Shown here: positions 26,904 through 34,562 of the stretch, piece after piece | Layout: each line of letters opens with the position of its first letter | Position numbering within the stretch: the first letter of the stretch is position 1 | Assembly: GCA_943371425.1 (NCBI GenBank) | Contig: CALRUR010000004.1 | Span: 1-64,000, forward strand | Direction: 5' to 3' | Length of the DNA stretch: 64,000 nt | Origin: CAJBVG01 sp943371425 | GTDB taxonomy: Bacteria > Bacteroidota > Bacteroidia > Sphingobacteriales > Sphingobacteriaceae | Notes under the pieces: generated by a model | Database searches by the model: none | What the model saw: only the letters and a program-made list of their open reading frames with translations | What the model was told of the DNA's origin: nothing | Program-made: the position numbers and the translations under genes

Positions 26904-27785
26904 ATGGCAAATTTAAAAGAAGTACGTTTAAGAATAGCCTCTGTTAATTCTACTCAACAGATTACAAAAGCCATGAAAATGGTTTCTGCTGCGAAGTTGA
27001 AAAGAGCAACAGATGCAGTAGTTCAAATGCGACCTTATGCAAATAAGTTGAAAGATATTTTAGCAAATCTTACAGCAAGTTTAGAAGGGAACGAAAGTGA
27101 GTACACCGTACAACGTGAGTTGAAAAATGTATTAGTAGTAGTGGTTACTTCTAACAGAGGATTAGCAGGAGCATTTAACGCGAACGCAATTAAAACTGCA
27201 AATAATCTTATTAACGAAAAATATGCAGGCTTTAAAAAATCTGGCAATTTACACATCGTTGCAATAGGTAAAAAAGCACAAGATTATTTTACTAAAAACA
27301 AGTTTAATGTAATTGGTAATAATAATGATGTGTTTAATAATTTGAATTTCGGAACCTCTACAAAAATTGCCAACGAAATTATGGCAGGATTTGTAGCAGG
27401 AGAGTGGGATAGGGTAGAAGTTGTGTACAATCAGTTTAAAAATGCAGCGATGCAAATTTTAACTACCGAACAATTATTACCAGTTCAAGCTACAGTTGCA
27501 AGTGCCACTGCTAAATCAAACGTAGATTATTTATTAGAGCCTTCGCAAGAAGAAATTGTAAGTGGATTAATTCCGTCATCAGTAAAAATTCAATTGTACA
27601 AAGCGTTGTTAGATTCTCATGCTTCAGAACACGGAGCTAGAATGACAGCAATGGACAAAGCAACTGATAATGCAGGTGAATTATTGAGAGCATTAAGACT
27701 TTCATACAACCAAGCTCGTCAGGCTGCCATTACAAACGAAATATTAGAAATTGTGAGTGGTGCGAATGCACTATCCGCAAGTTAA
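26904..27785 (+). CDS. atpG: ATP synthase F1 subunit gamma
   Basis: A 293-residue central rotor shaft. The N-terminal helix shows ANLKEVRLRIASVNSTQQITKAMKMVSAAKL and the C-terminal helix ends in LRLSYNQARQAAITNEILEIVSGANAL, both typical. It closes the operon; atpD (beta) and atpC (epsilon), required for a working enzyme, are not in the window and must be encoded elsewhere, a split arrangement usual in Bacteroidota. Confidence 0.96.
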   Translation: MANLKEVRLRIASVNSTQQITKAMKMVSAAKLKRATDAVVQMRPYANKLKDILANLTASLEGNESEYTVQRELKNVLVVVVTSNRGLAGAFNANAIKTANNLINEKYAGFKKSGNLHIVAIGKKAQDYFTKNKFNVIGNNNDVFNNLNFGTSTKIANEIMAGFVAGEWDRVEVVYNQFKNAAMQILTTEQLLPVQATVASATAKSNVDYLLEPSQEEIVSGLIPSSVKIQLYKALLDSHASEHGARMTAMDKATDNAGELLRALRLSYNQARQAAITNEILEIVSGANALSAS

Positions 27786-27812
27786 TAGTAAAACAAGATT
27801 TTGAAATATAAG

Positions 27813-27842
27813 ATGGCCGCATAAATTATGTGGCCATTTTTA
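27813..27842. terminator. Terminator after the ATP synthase operon
   Basis: ATGGCCGCATA (27813-27823), a three-base loop, then TATGTGGCCAT (27827-27837) and a T-run. It lies between the convergent atpG and GNAT genes and ends just before the GNAT stop. Confidence 0.85.
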
Positions 27843-27844
27843 TT

Positions 27845-28129
27845 TTATGCACTTAATACATCTCTCAACTCTTCTTTTTTATCGAACACTGATTTCGCAA
27901 ATGGGCAAAGAGGAATAACTTTAATGTTATTTTTTCTTGCGTAGTCTACTAAAGCGCTTAACAATTGTGCTCCTGCACCTTTGCCTTTTAACTCTTCACC
28001 AACTTCTGTATGGTCAATAATTATTAGTTCCGGACCAGCAATTGAATAGGTCATTTCGCCAACAACTTTTCCATCTAACTCAATGTAAAATGAGCCTTTT
28101 GTTTCCGAATGTTTATGTTTAATTTCCAT
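27845..28129 (-). CDS. Small GNAT-family N-acetyltransferase (YjdJ type)
   Basis: A 94-residue protein of the short GNAT group. It has the antiparallel strands (SFYIELDGKVVGEMTYSIAG, then ELIIIDHTEV), the acetyl-CoA pyrophosphate loop LKGKGAGAQLLSALVDYAR and the closing strand KVIPLCPFAKSVF. The Cys in PLCPFA is typical of this subfamily. Substrate unknown. It is the last gene of a minus-strand group, preceded by a hairpin that separates it from the YceI gene. Confidence 0.88.
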   Translation of the reverse strand: MEIKHKHSETKGSFYIELDGKVVGEMTYSIAGPELIIIDHTEVGEELKGKGAGAQLLSALVDYARKNNIKVIPLCPFAKSVFDKKEELRDVLSA

Positions 28130-28145
28130 AGTTTTTAAAATAAAA

Positions 28146-28189
28146 ATACGAGAAACAATATATAAATAAATATTTATGGTTCCTCGTAT
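28146..28189 (-). terminator. Probable terminator of the YceI gene
   Basis: Arms at 28146-28156 and 28179-28189 (11 bases, one mismatch) around an AT-rich loop that itself contains ATAAATA / TATTTAT. Read on the minus strand the stem ends CTCGTAT and is followed by TTTTTATTTT, as in an intrinsic terminator. It lies just upstream of the GNAT start. Confidence 0.55.
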
Positions 28190-28214
28190 CTAATTAATTC
28201 TTATATAACTTTTA

Positions 28215-28257
28215 CTCCAAGCTCCCAGCTCCAATCTCCCCGCTCAAAGCTCCCTGC
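28215..28257 (-). repeat. Heptad array downstream of the YceI gene
   Basis: CTC occurs on the plus strand at exact 7-base steps at 28215, 28222, 28229, 28236, 28243 and 28250, with variable fillers (GAG every seven bases on the coding strand). The array begins three bases after the YceI stop. It has the same period as the arrays at 14005 and 39700 but a different, GC-richer word. Confidence 0.7.
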
Positions 28258-28259
28258 TA

Positions 28260-28805
28260 TTACGCCTGCTTAGCAAACTGTACGTTAATGTGTAACTTCA
28301 CCTCATCACTCACAACTACACCACCTGCTTCGGTAACTGCACTCCAAGTAAGTCCGAATTCTTTTCTGTTTATTTTGCCGTTTACTTCGAATCCAACTTT
28401 TGTGTTTCCATAAGGATCTACCATAATTCCACCTAGTTCGGCATCTAATTCTACTGATTTTGTAACGTCTCTAATTGTTAAATCACCAACAAGTTTGTAC
28501 TCATTTTCTGATACTTTTTTGAATGATGAAGAAACAAAGTTCATCGTTGGATATTTATCTGTTGCAAAAAAATCTTCAGATTTTAAATGTCCGTTACGAT
28601 CTTCTTGATTAGTATCGATGCTATTCGTATCAATGCTGAAGTTGATGCTTGCGTTTTCAAAAGCATCATTGTCTGTACTAATCTCTCCACCAAAAACTTT
28701 AAATGTTCCGGTAACTGTAGAAATTACTAAGTGTTTAACTTTGAATTGAACTTCAGAATGTGCAGGGTCTAAAACCCATTTTGTTGCTGTTAGTGTATTT
28801 TCCAT
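28260..28805 (-). CDS. YceI-family lipocalin-like protein
   Basis: A 181-residue YceI-domain protein, an elongated beta-barrel that binds isoprenoid or other amphiphilic chains. Family motifs are visible: WVLDPAHSEVQFKVKHLVISTVTGTF at the start, NGHLKSEDFFATDKYPTMNF in the middle, LTIRDVTKSVELDAELGG and a closing strand KLHINVQF. There is no signal peptide, so this copy is probably cytoplasmic, unlike E. coli YceI. It stands alone between two terminator-like structures. Confidence 0.92.
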   Translation of the reverse strand: MENTLTATKWVLDPAHSEVQFKVKHLVISTVTGTFKVFGGEISTDNDAFENASINFSIDTNSIDTNQEDRNGHLKSEDFFATDKYPTMNFVSSSFKKVSENEYKLVGDLTIRDVTKSVELDAELGGIMVDPYGNTKVGFEVNGKINRKEFGLTWSAVTEAGGVVVSDEVKLHINVQFAKQA

Positions 28806-28909
28806 AATTTTATCTATTAGTTTATGGAGTTATAACAGTCTTAAATCTAAATTGTTTGTTTAAACATGCAAAAACAGGTAAAATGCTGATTAGTAGTATT
28901 GTAAATAAA

Positions 28910-28943
28910 AATTGGTGCCACCACTTAAGTGGTGGCACCAATT
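28910..28943 (-). terminator. 34-base perfect palindrome, terminator of the prolyl oligopeptidase gene
   Basis: Bases 28910-28926 are the exact reverse complement of 28927-28943, with no spacer; the core half is ATTGGTGCCACCACTT. On the minus strand it follows the peptidase stop by about 45 bases and is followed by TTTTTATTT, the form of an intrinsic terminator with a TTAA tip. On the plus strand no T-run follows. Shorter matching words (TATTGTA / TACAATA) flank it. Confidence 0.75.
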
Positions 28944-28989
28944 ACAATAATACTTTAGCTAAATCGCTAGAACGACTATTTTATACTTA

Positions 28990-31113
28990 TTATTTATGAA
29001 TTTCGTAGTTAAAATTCCAGAAAACAAAACTCCAGATATCGGCTACTTCTTCGATGATTTTTGAAGTAGGTTTGCCAGCGCCGTGGCCCGCTTTTGAATC
29101 GATGCGAATTAAAATAGGATTTTCGCCTTTGTGCTTTTCTTGTAAAGTGGCAGCAAATTTAAATGAATGTGCTGGTACCACTCGATCGTCATGGTCGGCA
29201 GTGGTAATTAAAGTTGCCGGATAGCTTACAGAATCTTTAACATTGTGTAAAGGCGAGTATTTAATTAAGTAGTTAAACTGATCTTGTTTATCGCTTGAAC
29301 CGTATTCCACAGCCCATCCCCAACCTATGGTAAACTTGTGGTATCTCAGCATATCTAGTACGCCTACTCCTGGCAATGCTACTTTAAATAAATCTGGGCG
29401 CTGTGTCATACAAGCACCAACCAATAAGCCTCCGTTAGAACGCCCACTAATTGCTAAGCGAGAGGAGTTGGTATATTTTTCTGCAATTAAATATTCAGCT
29501 GCACTTATAAAATCGTCGAATACATTTTGTTTCTTTTCAAGCATACCTGCTTTGTGCCATTCTTCACCGTATTCACCTCCTCCTCTTAAAGTTACTTGAG
29601 CATAAATTCCACCTTGCTCCATAAAGTACATGTTAGACACACTAAATGCTGGTGTTAAACTGATGTTAAAGCCTCCGTAACCGTATAATAAAGTAGGATT
29701 GGTTCCGTCTAGCTTAATTCCTTTTTTATGAACAACAAACATTGGAATTTTGGTGCCATCTTTAGAAGTAAACCAAACTTGTTTTGTTTCAAAATTATCA
29801 GTGTTTATTTTGAAATTTGGTTTTGTGTATAAAGTAGATTTGCCCGAATTTATATCGAGTTTGTAAATGGTACCAGGAGTGGTAAAATTGCTAAAGCTAT
29901 AAAACATAAACGAATCTTTTTTACTAGCAGGTGCAAATGAAAGTGTGCCAATGCCAGGTAATTCAAGGTTCTTAGACTGTTTGCCATCGATGCTATATTC
30001 AATTACTGTACTACTAGCATCTTTTAAATAGTTAGCATAAATTTTATTTCCAACCATTTTTGCACCTTCTAATAATTCTTTTTGTTCAGCAATAATTGTC
30101 TTCCAATTCGCTTTGTTTTTATTTTTAGGGTTAATAGAAACTACCATATAGTTAGAAGCACCATTATCTGTAAGTACTAAAACATCTTCATTTATATTAT
30201 CAATAATTGAATAGTTGAATTCAAAACCTGGTAGTAAAACTTCTATTTTAGAATTGGGGTTTTTCAAATCCTTAATTAATATTTCAGAACCAGAAGTGCC
30301 TTCAGAAGCGTAGATGTATAAATATTTTTCATCCTCAGAAACATCGGCTCCAAAGTACCTTAATGGATGCGATTTGTCTTCGTAAATTAGTTGGTCTTTT
30401 GTTTGTTCATCACCTAGTTTATGGTAGTATACTTTTTGATATTGATTTTGATTTGATAATTCTGAAACACCTTTTGGTTCATCATATCTACTGTAATAAA
30501 ATCCATCACCGCGCCAAGCTGCACCAGAGAATTTCACCCACTTTATAACATCTTTAGTAAGACTTCCTTTTTCAATATCTATTACATAAATCTCATTCCA
30601 ATCTGAGCCTGATCTAGAGATGGTGTATGCAGCAAATTTGTAATCGTTTGAAAAATATAAACCACCTAATGAAACTGTTCCATCTTCCGATAATTTATTA
30701 GGATCTAAAAAGACTTTCTCTTCTCCATCCAATCCTTTTTTAGAATAAATAACAGATTGATTTTGTAAACCATCATTTTTAGAATAATAATAATATTCAC
30801 CTTTTCTGTATGGAGCGGATATTTTTTCATAATTCCAAATTTCGGTTAAGCTGTTTTTAATTTGCTCTCTGTATGGAATTTGACTTAAATAGTTTTGAGT
30901 AACCTCATTCTGAGCCTTAACCCAGTCGGCCGTTTCCGCAGTAGTGTCATTTTCTAACCATCTGTATGAATCGGTTATTGAGCTGCCAAAATAATTGTCG
31001 ACAGTGTCAACTTTTTTAGTATCCGGATATGGTAACATCGTGATTTTTTTTACTTCGTTTGATTTGCATCCCAACAGAAATGCAAATGAACTTATGATTA
31101 ATATTTTTCTCAT
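28990..31113 (-). CDS. Prolyl oligopeptidase family serine peptidase, lipoprotein
   Basis: A 707-residue S9A peptidase. The start MRKILIISSFAFLLGC gives a lipobox LLGC with Cys16, so it is a periplasmic or outer-membrane lipoprotein. Residues about 50-420 form the seven-blade propeller; the hydrolase domain follows. The catalytic triad is visible: Ser in SGRSNGGLLVGA, Asp in DHDDRVVPAHS, His in KAGHGAGKPT. It hydrolyses proline-containing peptides up to about 30 residues. The gldB stop lies 14 bases upstream, so both are probably cotranscribed. It ends before the 34-base palindromic terminator. Confidence 0.95.
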   Translation of the reverse strand: MRKILIISSFAFLLGCKSNEVKKITMLPYPDTKKVDTVDNYFGSSITDSYRWLENDTTAETADWVKAQNEVTQNYLSQIPYREQIKNSLTEIWNYEKISAPYRKGEYYYYSKNDGLQNQSVIYSKKGLDGEEKVFLDPNKLSEDGTVSLGGLYFSNDYKFAAYTISRSGSDWNEIYVIDIEKGSLTKDVIKWVKFSGAAWRGDGFYYSRYDEPKGVSELSNQNQYQKVYYHKLGDEQTKDQLIYEDKSHPLRYFGADVSEDEKYLYIYASEGTSGSEILIKDLKNPNSKIEVLLPGFEFNYSIIDNINEDVLVLTDNGASNYMVVSINPKNKNKANWKTIIAEQKELLEGAKMVGNKIYANYLKDASSTVIEYSIDGKQSKNLELPGIGTLSFAPASKKDSFMFYSFSNFTTPGTIYKLDINSGKSTLYTKPNFKINTDNFETKQVWFTSKDGTKIPMFVVHKKGIKLDGTNPTLLYGYGGFNISLTPAFSVSNMYFMEQGGIYAQVTLRGGGEYGEEWHKAGMLEKKQNVFDDFISAAEYLIAEKYTNSSRLAISGRSNGGLLVGACMTQRPDLFKVALPGVGVLDMLRYHKFTIGWGWAVEYGSSDKQDQFNYLIKYSPLHNVKDSVSYPATLITTADHDDRVVPAHSFKFAATLQEKHKGENPILIRIDSKAGHGAGKPTSKIIEEVADIWSFVFWNFNYEIHK

Positions 31114-31127
31114 ATATGTAATTTATG

Positions 31128-32168
31128 TTATGGTTTATATTTTGATGAACTTAATATTTTCTGACTATCTTTTTCCTTCATTAAATCTTCGAGTGTGTAG
31201 CTAGGATTATTTTCCATAAAATTTTTGATGATTTGCCAACCACAAAACCAAGCAATACGTGGAGCAGAGTCGTTTGTTAAATTTACCGTGAAAGGAGCTT
31301 CGTCTGTATATTTTCTATATTTCAAAAAATCACTGCTAAACAATCCATCTTGTATTAAGAGTTGATAAATATTTGCCTCGTTTGCTTTGCACCATTCGTA
31401 TTGAGTATTGGTATAACCTATTTTTAAAGTGTCGTTAACATCAGGTAATAATTGGTCCATAAAGTACAACATTTTACCTTCGTTAATTATTACATCAATT
31501 AATAAAGGTTTATCATCATTAAAAGGATATTTATAAGATGCCATACCTTTTACAAACATTGGAAGTAAATGATTGGGGGTGTATCTTTTAGTTAAATATT
31601 CGGGCAAATCTAAACTCGGATAAAAGCGATAGTTTGCTCCTAAAAACAAATCTAATCCGATACCTATAAAACCATCGGTTGTAACAATTGCATTGCCAAA
31701 GCCAGAAATAAAAGTACACACTTGTGGTAAGGTATCCTTTGGGTAAATCGCTTGGTATTTTTGGAAAACATCTGAAATCTCTTTTTCTAAGGATTCGATT
31801 TTTGATGCGTTATAAATCGAGTCACAATCAGACAATAGCATATTAAAATCTTTATTCTGTACAAAATCACTTACAATATAAGAGAACCCGGGAGTTTCAA
31901 TATTCCCAAAATTCATTATTTGTAAAAAATACACGTCGAAAAAGGCGTTGTAATTTAGTTTTAATCGCTTTAAAGTAGAGTCCATTTGTGAGGGCTCTGT
32001 TTTAAATAATTCTTGCTCGAATCGCTTAAGTATCAGTGTTTGTTGGTTCGAACTAGCTGAACTGTTAGTATTTGATGGTACTTGTTGACAAGAGTTAAAT
32101 AATAATGAGATTAATAGTAGTGTAAAAATCGATTTTATTATGTTACTTTGAGATGAATAATTAACCAT
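31128..32168 (-). CDS. gldB: Gliding motility lipoprotein GldB-like
   Basis: A 346-residue lipoprotein from the ATG at 32168 (MVNYSSQSN), with a hydrophobic segment and Cys near residue 27 (LLISLLFNSCQQ). The family core is clear: RFEQELF near residue 50, the YIVSDFV segment, VCTFISGFGNAIVTTDGFIGIGLDLFLGANYRFYP in the middle, and PRIAWFCGWQIIKNFMENNP near the end. GldB is required for gliding in Flavobacterium; its molecular role is unclear. nadE and gldB are neighbours in flavobacteria as well, which supports the call. The start is only ten bases from the start of the divergent barrel gene. Confidence 0.85.
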   Translation of the reverse strand: MVNYSSQSNIIKSIFTLLLISLLFNSCQQVPSNTNSSASSNQQTLILKRFEQELFKTEPSQMDSTLKRLKLNYNAFFDVYFLQIMNFGNIETPGFSYIVSDFVQNKDFNMLLSDCDSIYNASKIESLEKEISDVFQKYQAIYPKDTLPQVCTFISGFGNAIVTTDGFIGIGLDLFLGANYRFYPSLDLPEYLTKRYTPNHLLPMFVKGMASYKYPFNDDKPLLIDVIINEGKMLYFMDQLLPDVNDTLKIGYTNTQYEWCKANEANIYQLLIQDGLFSSDFLKYRKYTDEAPFTVNLTNDSAPRIAWFCGWQIIKNFMENNPSYTLEDLMKEKDSQKILSSSKYKP

Positions 32169-32178
32169 AAATTTAAAA

Positions 32179-32889
32179 ATGAGCAAGCCTAAAATTAAGC
32201 ATTTCTGTGTAATTATTATTACCCTAGTATCTTCGATGGTTGTTAATACAGCTAAATCTCAAGATTTCAGACTAGGTTTTAAAGCAAATCCTTTATTTTC
32301 AAACTTAAAACCTTCGAGTGATAATCATGATAATGTATCTGCTCGACTTGGTTTTTCATACGGTTTGGTTTTCGATTATTTCTTAAAAGAGCATTATGCC
32401 ATTGAAACAGAATTTGGCATTAGCACCATGGGTGGAAAAGTGGAATACTCTAAAGGAGACACCACCATTACCTCATCTATTAAAATGAATTATGTTGAAA
32501 TTCCTATCACTGTAAAATTGCTTACAGCCGAAGTAAAACCTAATATAAAAGTGTACGGTAAATTTGGTGTAAACTTAGGATTTTCAACAAAAACATCTGC
32601 TGAAGTAGTTTATAAAAAAGGTGCTACTGAGTTTGCTAACGACGATATAAAAAATGCTAATAAATATATACAACCATTTAATGTTTCGTTATTAATGGGT
32701 GCGGGTGTTGAATATAATTTAGCTAAAAATTTAGATTTAATGCTAGGTATTTCTTATGCAAACGGATTTATTAATACAATGAAAAGCACTTCAATTTACA
32801 GATCGCCAAGTGTTGCAAGTAGTACTAATATAAAGCCTTTTGATGCAGATTTAAATTATTTATGTATTAATATCGGTCTGTTATTTTAA
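32179..32889 (+). CDS. Outer-membrane beta-barrel protein (PorT-family type)
   Basis: A 236-residue exported protein: signal segment about 10-27 (FCVIIITLVSSMVVNTAKSQ), then eight or so amphipathic strands of the PF13568 type (DFRLGFKANPLFSNL, GLVFDYFLKEHYAIETEFGIS, MNYVEIPITVKL, GAGVEYNLAKNLDLMLGISYANG) and an aromatic last strand ICINIGLLF. The broad family is often labelled PorT, but it also includes many small barrels, so a role in type IX secretion is not established. nadE starts one base after the stop, so they share a transcript. Confidence 0.75.
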   Translation: MSKPKIKHFCVIIITLVSSMVVNTAKSQDFRLGFKANPLFSNLKPSSDNHDNVSARLGFSYGLVFDYFLKEHYAIETEFGISTMGGKVEYSKGDTTITSSIKMNYVEIPITVKLLTAEVKPNIKVYGKFGVNLGFSTKTSAEVVYKKGATEFANDDIKNANKYIQPFNVSLLMGAGVEYNLAKNLDLMLGISYANGFINTMKSTSIYRSPSVASSTNIKPFDADLNYLCINIGLLF

Positions 32890-32890
32890 T

Positions 32891-34513
32891 ATGAAAATAA
32901 GTATTGCGCAAGTAAATGTTCATGTAGGGAATTTTGAAAATAATCTTCAAAAATTTCAAACAGAAATAAATAGTGCAAAAGAACAGGGTTCGGAATTAAT
33001 TGTATTCCCCGAACTTGCGATATGTGGTTACCCTCCAAGAGATTTTCTCGAATACGAACATTTTATTAATCAATGTACAGCTGCAATTAATGAATTAGCA
33101 AAATCATGTATAGGCATAGCTGCTATTATTGGTTCTCCAAGTTTTAATACTACTACAGAAGGCAAACGATTGTATAATTCTGCCTATGTTTTAGTTGATG
33201 GTGCAATACAAAATATTGTACACAAAACGTTATTGCCAACGTATGATATTTTTGATGAATACAGGTATTTCGAGCCTAATACCTTGTTTAATTGTGTACA
33301 AATAAATGGAGTTAAAATCGCCTTAACTATTTGCGAAGATTTGTGGAATCTCGATCATCAGAAATTATATAAAATTTCGCCGATGGATGAGTTAATGAAA
33401 CAATCGCCAGACATAATGATCAACATTGCAGCATCACCGTTTGATTATGAGCAGGCTCAAGAAAGACTAAACGTATTAAAATGGAATGTAAACAAGTATA
33501 AATTACCATTAGTGTATGTTAACCATGTTGGTGCACAAACAGAATTAATTTTTGATGGAGGTTCTTTGTATTTAAATGATAAAGCAGAAATTGAACAGCA
33601 ATTACCCTTTTTTAAAGAACAAACTACCACATTTGATATAAAAAATTCTAAAAATAAAGTTGAAGAAACATTAACACCAAAAATTGCTTTAATACATGAT
33701 GCTTTGGTGTTAGGTATTAAAGATTATTTTAAAAAATCTGGTTTTACAAAAGCAGTGTTAGGTCTTTCTGGAGGTATTGATTCTGCTGTTGTTGCTACAT
33801 TAGCTGCAGAAGCATTGGGTCCAGAAAATGTGTTGGCGATTCTTTTACCTTCTCAATATTCATCAGATCACTCTATCCAAGATGCTAGAGATTTGATCAA
33901 AAATATGGGATTGCAAGAACAATTGTTACCCATAAAAAATATTTATCATTCATTTGAAAAAGAACTTGCTGAGATGTTTGCCGATAAAAAATCAGATTTA
34001 ACGGAAGAAAATATGCAAGCAAGAATTAGAGGTGTTTTATTAATGGCAGTATCTAATAAGTTCGGTAATATATTGTTAAATACTTCTAACAAAAGTGAGG
34101 CTGCCGTTGGATATGGTACTTTGTATGGTGATATGTGTGGAGGTTTGTCTGTAATTGGCGATGTTTACAAAACACAAGTTTATGAACTGGCGAATTATAT
34201 AAATAGAAACAAAGAATTAATACCGCAGAATACAATCGTTAAAGCACCTTCGGCAGAATTAAGACCGGGACAGAAAGATTCGGACTCGTTGCCTGATTAT
34301 GATTTGTTAGACAAAGTTTTATATAACTACATTGAATTGGCGAAAGGGAAATCTGAATTATTGGATTTGGGATTCGACAATAATTTAATTGAGAGAGTAA
34401 TAGGTTTAGTAAACAGAAATGAATACAAGCGTTACCAAACGCCTCCGATTTTGCGCATCTCTCCGAAAGCATTTGGAATGGGCAGAAGAATGCCTATTGT
34501 AGCTAAATATTAA
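32891..34513 (+). CDS. nadE: Glutamine-dependent NAD+ synthetase
   Basis: A 540-residue two-domain enzyme making NAD+ from deamido-NAD with glutamine as nitrogen donor. The N-terminal nitrilase-type glutaminase shows the Glu-Lys-Cys triad: VFPELAICGYPPRD, HKTLLPTYDIFDEYRYF and ALTICEDLWN. The C-terminal synthetase has the PP-loop LGLSGGIDSAVVATLA, then NTSNKSEAAVGYGTLYGDMCGGL and a PPILRISPKAFG end. Length and order are typical of the glutamine-dependent class. It follows the barrel gene by one base. Confidence 0.97.
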   Translation: MKISIAQVNVHVGNFENNLQKFQTEINSAKEQGSELIVFPELAICGYPPRDFLEYEHFINQCTAAINELAKSCIGIAAIIGSPSFNTTTEGKRLYNSAYVLVDGAIQNIVHKTLLPTYDIFDEYRYFEPNTLFNCVQINGVKIALTICEDLWNLDHQKLYKISPMDELMKQSPDIMINIAASPFDYEQAQERLNVLKWNVNKYKLPLVYVNHVGAQTELIFDGGSLYLNDKAEIEQQLPFFKEQTTTFDIKNSKNKVEETLTPKIALIHDALVLGIKDYFKKSGFTKAVLGLSGGIDSAVVATLAAEALGPENVLAILLPSQYSSDHSIQDARDLIKNMGLQEQLLPIKNIYHSFEKELAEMFADKKSDLTEENMQARIRGVLLMAVSNKFGNILLNTSNKSEAAVGYGTLYGDMCGGLSVIGDVYKTQVYELANYINRNKELIPQNTIVKAPSAELRPGQKDSDSLPDYDLLDKVLYNYIELAKGKSELLDLGFDNNLIERVIGLVNRNEYKRYQTPPILRISPKAFGMGRRMPIVAKY

Positions 34514-34562
34514 CTGATAATATGTAACCTATATGGCTTATTTTAGTAAAAGGAAATTGGTC

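Noticed and set aside
26904..27785. Broken ATP synthase because atpD and atpC are missing
   Set aside because: A separate atpDC locus is normal in Bacteroidota, and every gene present here is intact.
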